Shown piece by piece: positions 13,873-15,626 of a stretch of DNA of 15,626 nucleotides (its first letter is position 1; each line of letters opens with the position of its first letter). The notes under the pieces were generated by a model, which saw nothing but the letters and a program-made list of their open reading frames with translations, ran no database searches and was not told the DNA's origin. Origin of the DNA: Methanobacteriota archaeon (GTDB lineage Archaea > Thermoplasmatota > Poseidoniia > Poseidoniales > Poseidoniaceae); NCBI GenBank assembly GCA_002731395.1, contig PCBQ01000041.1:3237-18862 (forward strand), in the 5' to 3' direction. A program made the position numbers and the translations under genes.

Positions 13873-15507
13873 TCAGGGCTGAGGTTGGCCGCTGGCGGCG
13901 AGGATGAGCCCGAGGAAAGGTGGGCTCGGCCGACCAGGCCTGGATTTGAATTCGGGATGGTATTGCACGGCGACGAAGTAAGGATGGTCAGGCAATTCCA
14001 GGATCTCACAACGCTGGCCGGTCTCGTCCTTGCCGACAAAGGTCAGTCCTTCAGCCTCCAACCGTTCGATGAGTTCGGGATTGACTTCGTAGCGGTGGCG
14101 GTGGCGCTCATCGACGCTCTCGAGGCCACCGTACAGACGCTTGACCTTGCAATCGTCAACTTGGAACAAGGTTGGGCGGCTGCCGAGGCGCATGGTTCCA
14201 CCAAGATGCGTGGTGGAAATCTCGGGCATGAAAATCACCGCGGGGTTCGGACAGTCCTCGTCGAACTCCGTGGACGTGGAGCCTTCCATGCCGAGCACGT
14301 CGCGCGCAAAATCGATGGCAGCAACTTGCAGACCAAGGCAGATGCCAAAGTAGGGCACACCGTTGGTTCTGGCGTAGTTGGCGGCGAGGATCTTTCCTTC
14401 AACCCCTCGGTGGCCGAAACCGCCGGGAACGAGGATGCCGTCCGCAGCGCGCAGGCGTGACCATGCGTCTTCATGCACATCGTCACTCGCCTCGGGTTCG
14501 AGGTCACTGGCCTCCAGCCAATCGATGGTCAGCTTGCGGTCAGCGGCCATGGCCGCATGCTGAAGCGCTTTGATCACAGAGAGGTATGCATCCGAGAGGC
14601 CGGTGTACTTGCCCACCATGGCGATGGTCACGTTTTCTTCAAGGGCGTCCAGATGGTGGGCCATCCTGCGCCAGTCGTCCAGAAGGCCGTTGGGTTGCAC
14701 CTTTAGGCCAAGGGTGGCGCAGAGTCCCTGCGCTTCGAGCATCAACGGAACGTGGTAGATGTTTGGAACGTCATGGGTGGAAATGACGGCCTCCTCGGGC
14801 ACGTGGCAGAAGGCGGCCAGTTTGGCCCGGGTCTCTGGGTTAAGCGGTGCAGACGATCGGCAGACCAGGATGTCGGGTGTGATGCCGAGCCCCATGAGTT
14901 CCTTGACCGTGTGCTGGGTGGGTTTGGTCTTCTGCTCACCCACGGGCCCCATCACCGGAACCAGGGAGACGTGCACAAAGGTCACGTTCTCTCGGCCGAC
15001 ACGGAACTGGAATTGTCGCAGAGCCTCGACGTAGGGTGCGGATTCGATGTCTCCGACCGTGCCGCCCAATTCGATGATGCACACTTCCGGCTCGAGGCCG
15101 GAATCGTCGCTGCACTGGTGCGCGACGGTCTCGATCCAACCCATGACCGCATCCGTAATGTGCGGAATGACTTGGACGGTTTTGCCGAGGTAATCGCCGC
15201 GCCGTTCGGCTTCGATGACCTTGGAGTACACCTTTCCCGTGGTCAAGTTGTTGTCTCGCCCGAGGTTCAAGTCGAGGAAGCGCTCGTAGTTCCCAAGATC
15301 GAGATCGACCTCACCGCCGTCGTCGAGGACAAAGACCTCGCCGTGTTCAAACGGACTCATCGTTCCCGCGTCGGAGTTGAGGTAAGGGTCGATTTTGATT
15401 GAAGTCACCCGCAATCCGCAGGCTTTCATCAGCACGCCGATGCTGCTCGCCGTGACGCCTTTACCGAGTCCGCTGAGGACGCCACCTGAGACAACGATGT
15501 ATCGCAT
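13873..15507 (-). CDS. pyrG: CTP synthase, with eukaryote-like sequence signatures
   Basis: This 544-residue enzyme aminates UTP to CTP using ATP and glutamine, the last step of pyrimidine nucleotide synthesis. The N-terminal amidoligase domain (1-270) starts with the P-loop SGGVLSGLGKGV at 7-18 and contains IKIDPYLNSDAGT at 37-49, EHGEVFVLDDGG at 54-65 and IIELGGTVGDIES at 144-156. The C-terminal class I glutaminase domain (about 293-540) has PGGFG at 361-365, nucleophile Cys390 in GICLG, and the catalytic pair His517/Glu519 in QYHPEF. All key residues are present. Wording such as VLDDGGEVDLDLGNYERF and SRPGRPSPPFLGLILA resembles eukaryotic CTP synthases more than those of E. coli. The start at 15507 is the standard one, at MRYIVVSGG. 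It lies 33 bases upstream of rmuC in a likely operon. Confidence 0.97.
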   Translation of the reverse strand: MRYIVVSGGVLSGLGKGVTASSIGVLMKACGLRVTSIKIDPYLNSDAGTMSPFEHGEVFVLDDGGEVDLDLGNYERFLDLNLGRDNNLTTGKVYSKVIEAERRGDYLGKTVQVIPHITDAVMGWIETVAHQCSDDSGLEPEVCIIELGGTVGDIESAPYVEALRQFQFRVGRENVTFVHVSLVPVMGPVGEQKTKPTQHTVKELMGLGITPDILVCRSSAPLNPETRAKLAAFCHVPEEAVISTHDVPNIYHVPLMLEAQGLCATLGLKVQPNGLLDDWRRMAHHLDALEENVTIAMVGKYTGLSDAYLSVIKALQHAAMAADRKLTIDWLEASDLEPEASDDVHEDAWSRLRAADGILVPGGFGHRGVEGKILAANYARTNGVPYFGICLGLQVAAIDFARDVLGMEGSTSTEFDEDCPNPAVIFMPEISTTHLGGTMRLGSRPTLFQVDDCKVKRLYGGLESVDERHRHRYEVNPELIERLEAEGLTFVGKDETGQRCEILELPDHPYFVAVQYHPEFKSRPGRPSPPFLGLILAASGQPQP

Positions 15508-15514
15508 GGGTCCC

Positions 15515-15535
15515 CAACGGGATGAGAAGCCGTTG
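15515..15535. promoter_or_regulatory. Small hairpin just upstream of the pyrG start
   Basis: CAACGG-GATGAGAAG-CCGTTG can form a 6-base-pair stem with a 9-base loop. It ends 7 bases before the pyrG ATG, where a ribosome would load if the message has a leader. It could modulate translation, but a stem this short occurs by chance in GC-rich DNA. Confidence 0.25.
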
Positions 15536-15575
15536 CCCGCCCTCTATGAGCGTTGCGTGATGGAATCCGGGGACC

Positions 15576-15626
15576 TCACATCAGGATGGGGAGCAACGCA
15601 GCGATGACCATCAACGCCGGCGTGAT
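15576..15626 (-). CDS. C-terminal tail of a membrane protein cut by the right edge
   Basis: The last 51 bases, read on the minus strand, give 16 residues and a TGA: a continuous hydrophobic run, TPALMVIAALLPILM. This looks like the final transmembrane segment of a protein whose body lies beyond the window. It ends 68 bases before the pyrG start. Too little is visible to name it. Confidence 0.5.
   Translation of the reverse strand: MTPALMVIAALLPILM

Noticed and set aside
13477..14460. 327-codon plus-strand open frame crossing rmuC and pyrG
   Set aside because: It runs antisense across two clearly identified genes and has no recognisable domain. Long antisense frames are expected at this GC content.

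Overview
The window is about 60% GC, gene-dense (no gap over 100 bases) and reads mostly on the minus strand. My best guess is a planktonic marine euryarchaeon (Marine Group II / Poseidoniales type), held at moderate confidence. Reasons: AT-rich boxes about 26 bases upstream of two start codons that look like archaeal TATA boxes feeding leaderless messages; several genes without a Shine-Dalgarno sequence; very acidic, Asp-rich lipoproteins with 'LAGC' lipoboxes; and a mix of archaeal, bacterial-type (ThrRS, RmuC) and eukaryote-like (CTP synthase) housekeeping genes. No rRNA, tRNA, CRISPR array or insertion sequence was seen.

Layout from left to right. 1-1391 holds three small membrane proteins on the minus strand: an unrecognised one cut by the left edge, a 118-residue two-segment protein, and an ABA4-like (DUF4281) protein. 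1388-4823 holds a thioredoxin-fold lipoprotein and a large RND/MMPL-type exporter. 4890-8671 is a zinc uptake operon read znuA-znuC-znuB. Its binding protein is unusually large (666 residues): a DUF4430-like domain and two long His/Asp repeat blocks are inserted where ZnuA normally carries a short histidine loop. 8756-10747 is a bacterial-type, zinc-dependent threonyl-tRNA synthetase directly upstream of znuA, preceded by a small acidic ORF. 11180-12603 is a short plus-strand island with a COG3199-type predicted NAD kinase and a zinc-ribbon membrane peptide. 12604-15507 returns to the minus strand with rmuC and pyrG. The last 51 bases are the hydrophobic C-terminal tail of one more minus-strand gene.

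How the genes may work together. The centre is zinc-themed: ZnuABC imports zinc, the lipoprotein carries an extraordinary metal-binding load, and ThrRS itself needs zinc. Downstream, the exporter, the thioredoxin-like lipoprotein and the ABA4-like protein lie close together in one direction, with a 4-base overlap between the last two. They may form a cell-envelope or lipid-related module, but that is inference. PyrG and RmuC are probably co-transcribed (33-base gap). Nothing here is a clear, complete novel defence or mobile system. The most distinctive items are the chimeric ZnuA, the ABA4-like protein outside its usual hosts, and the eukaryote-like CTP synthase.
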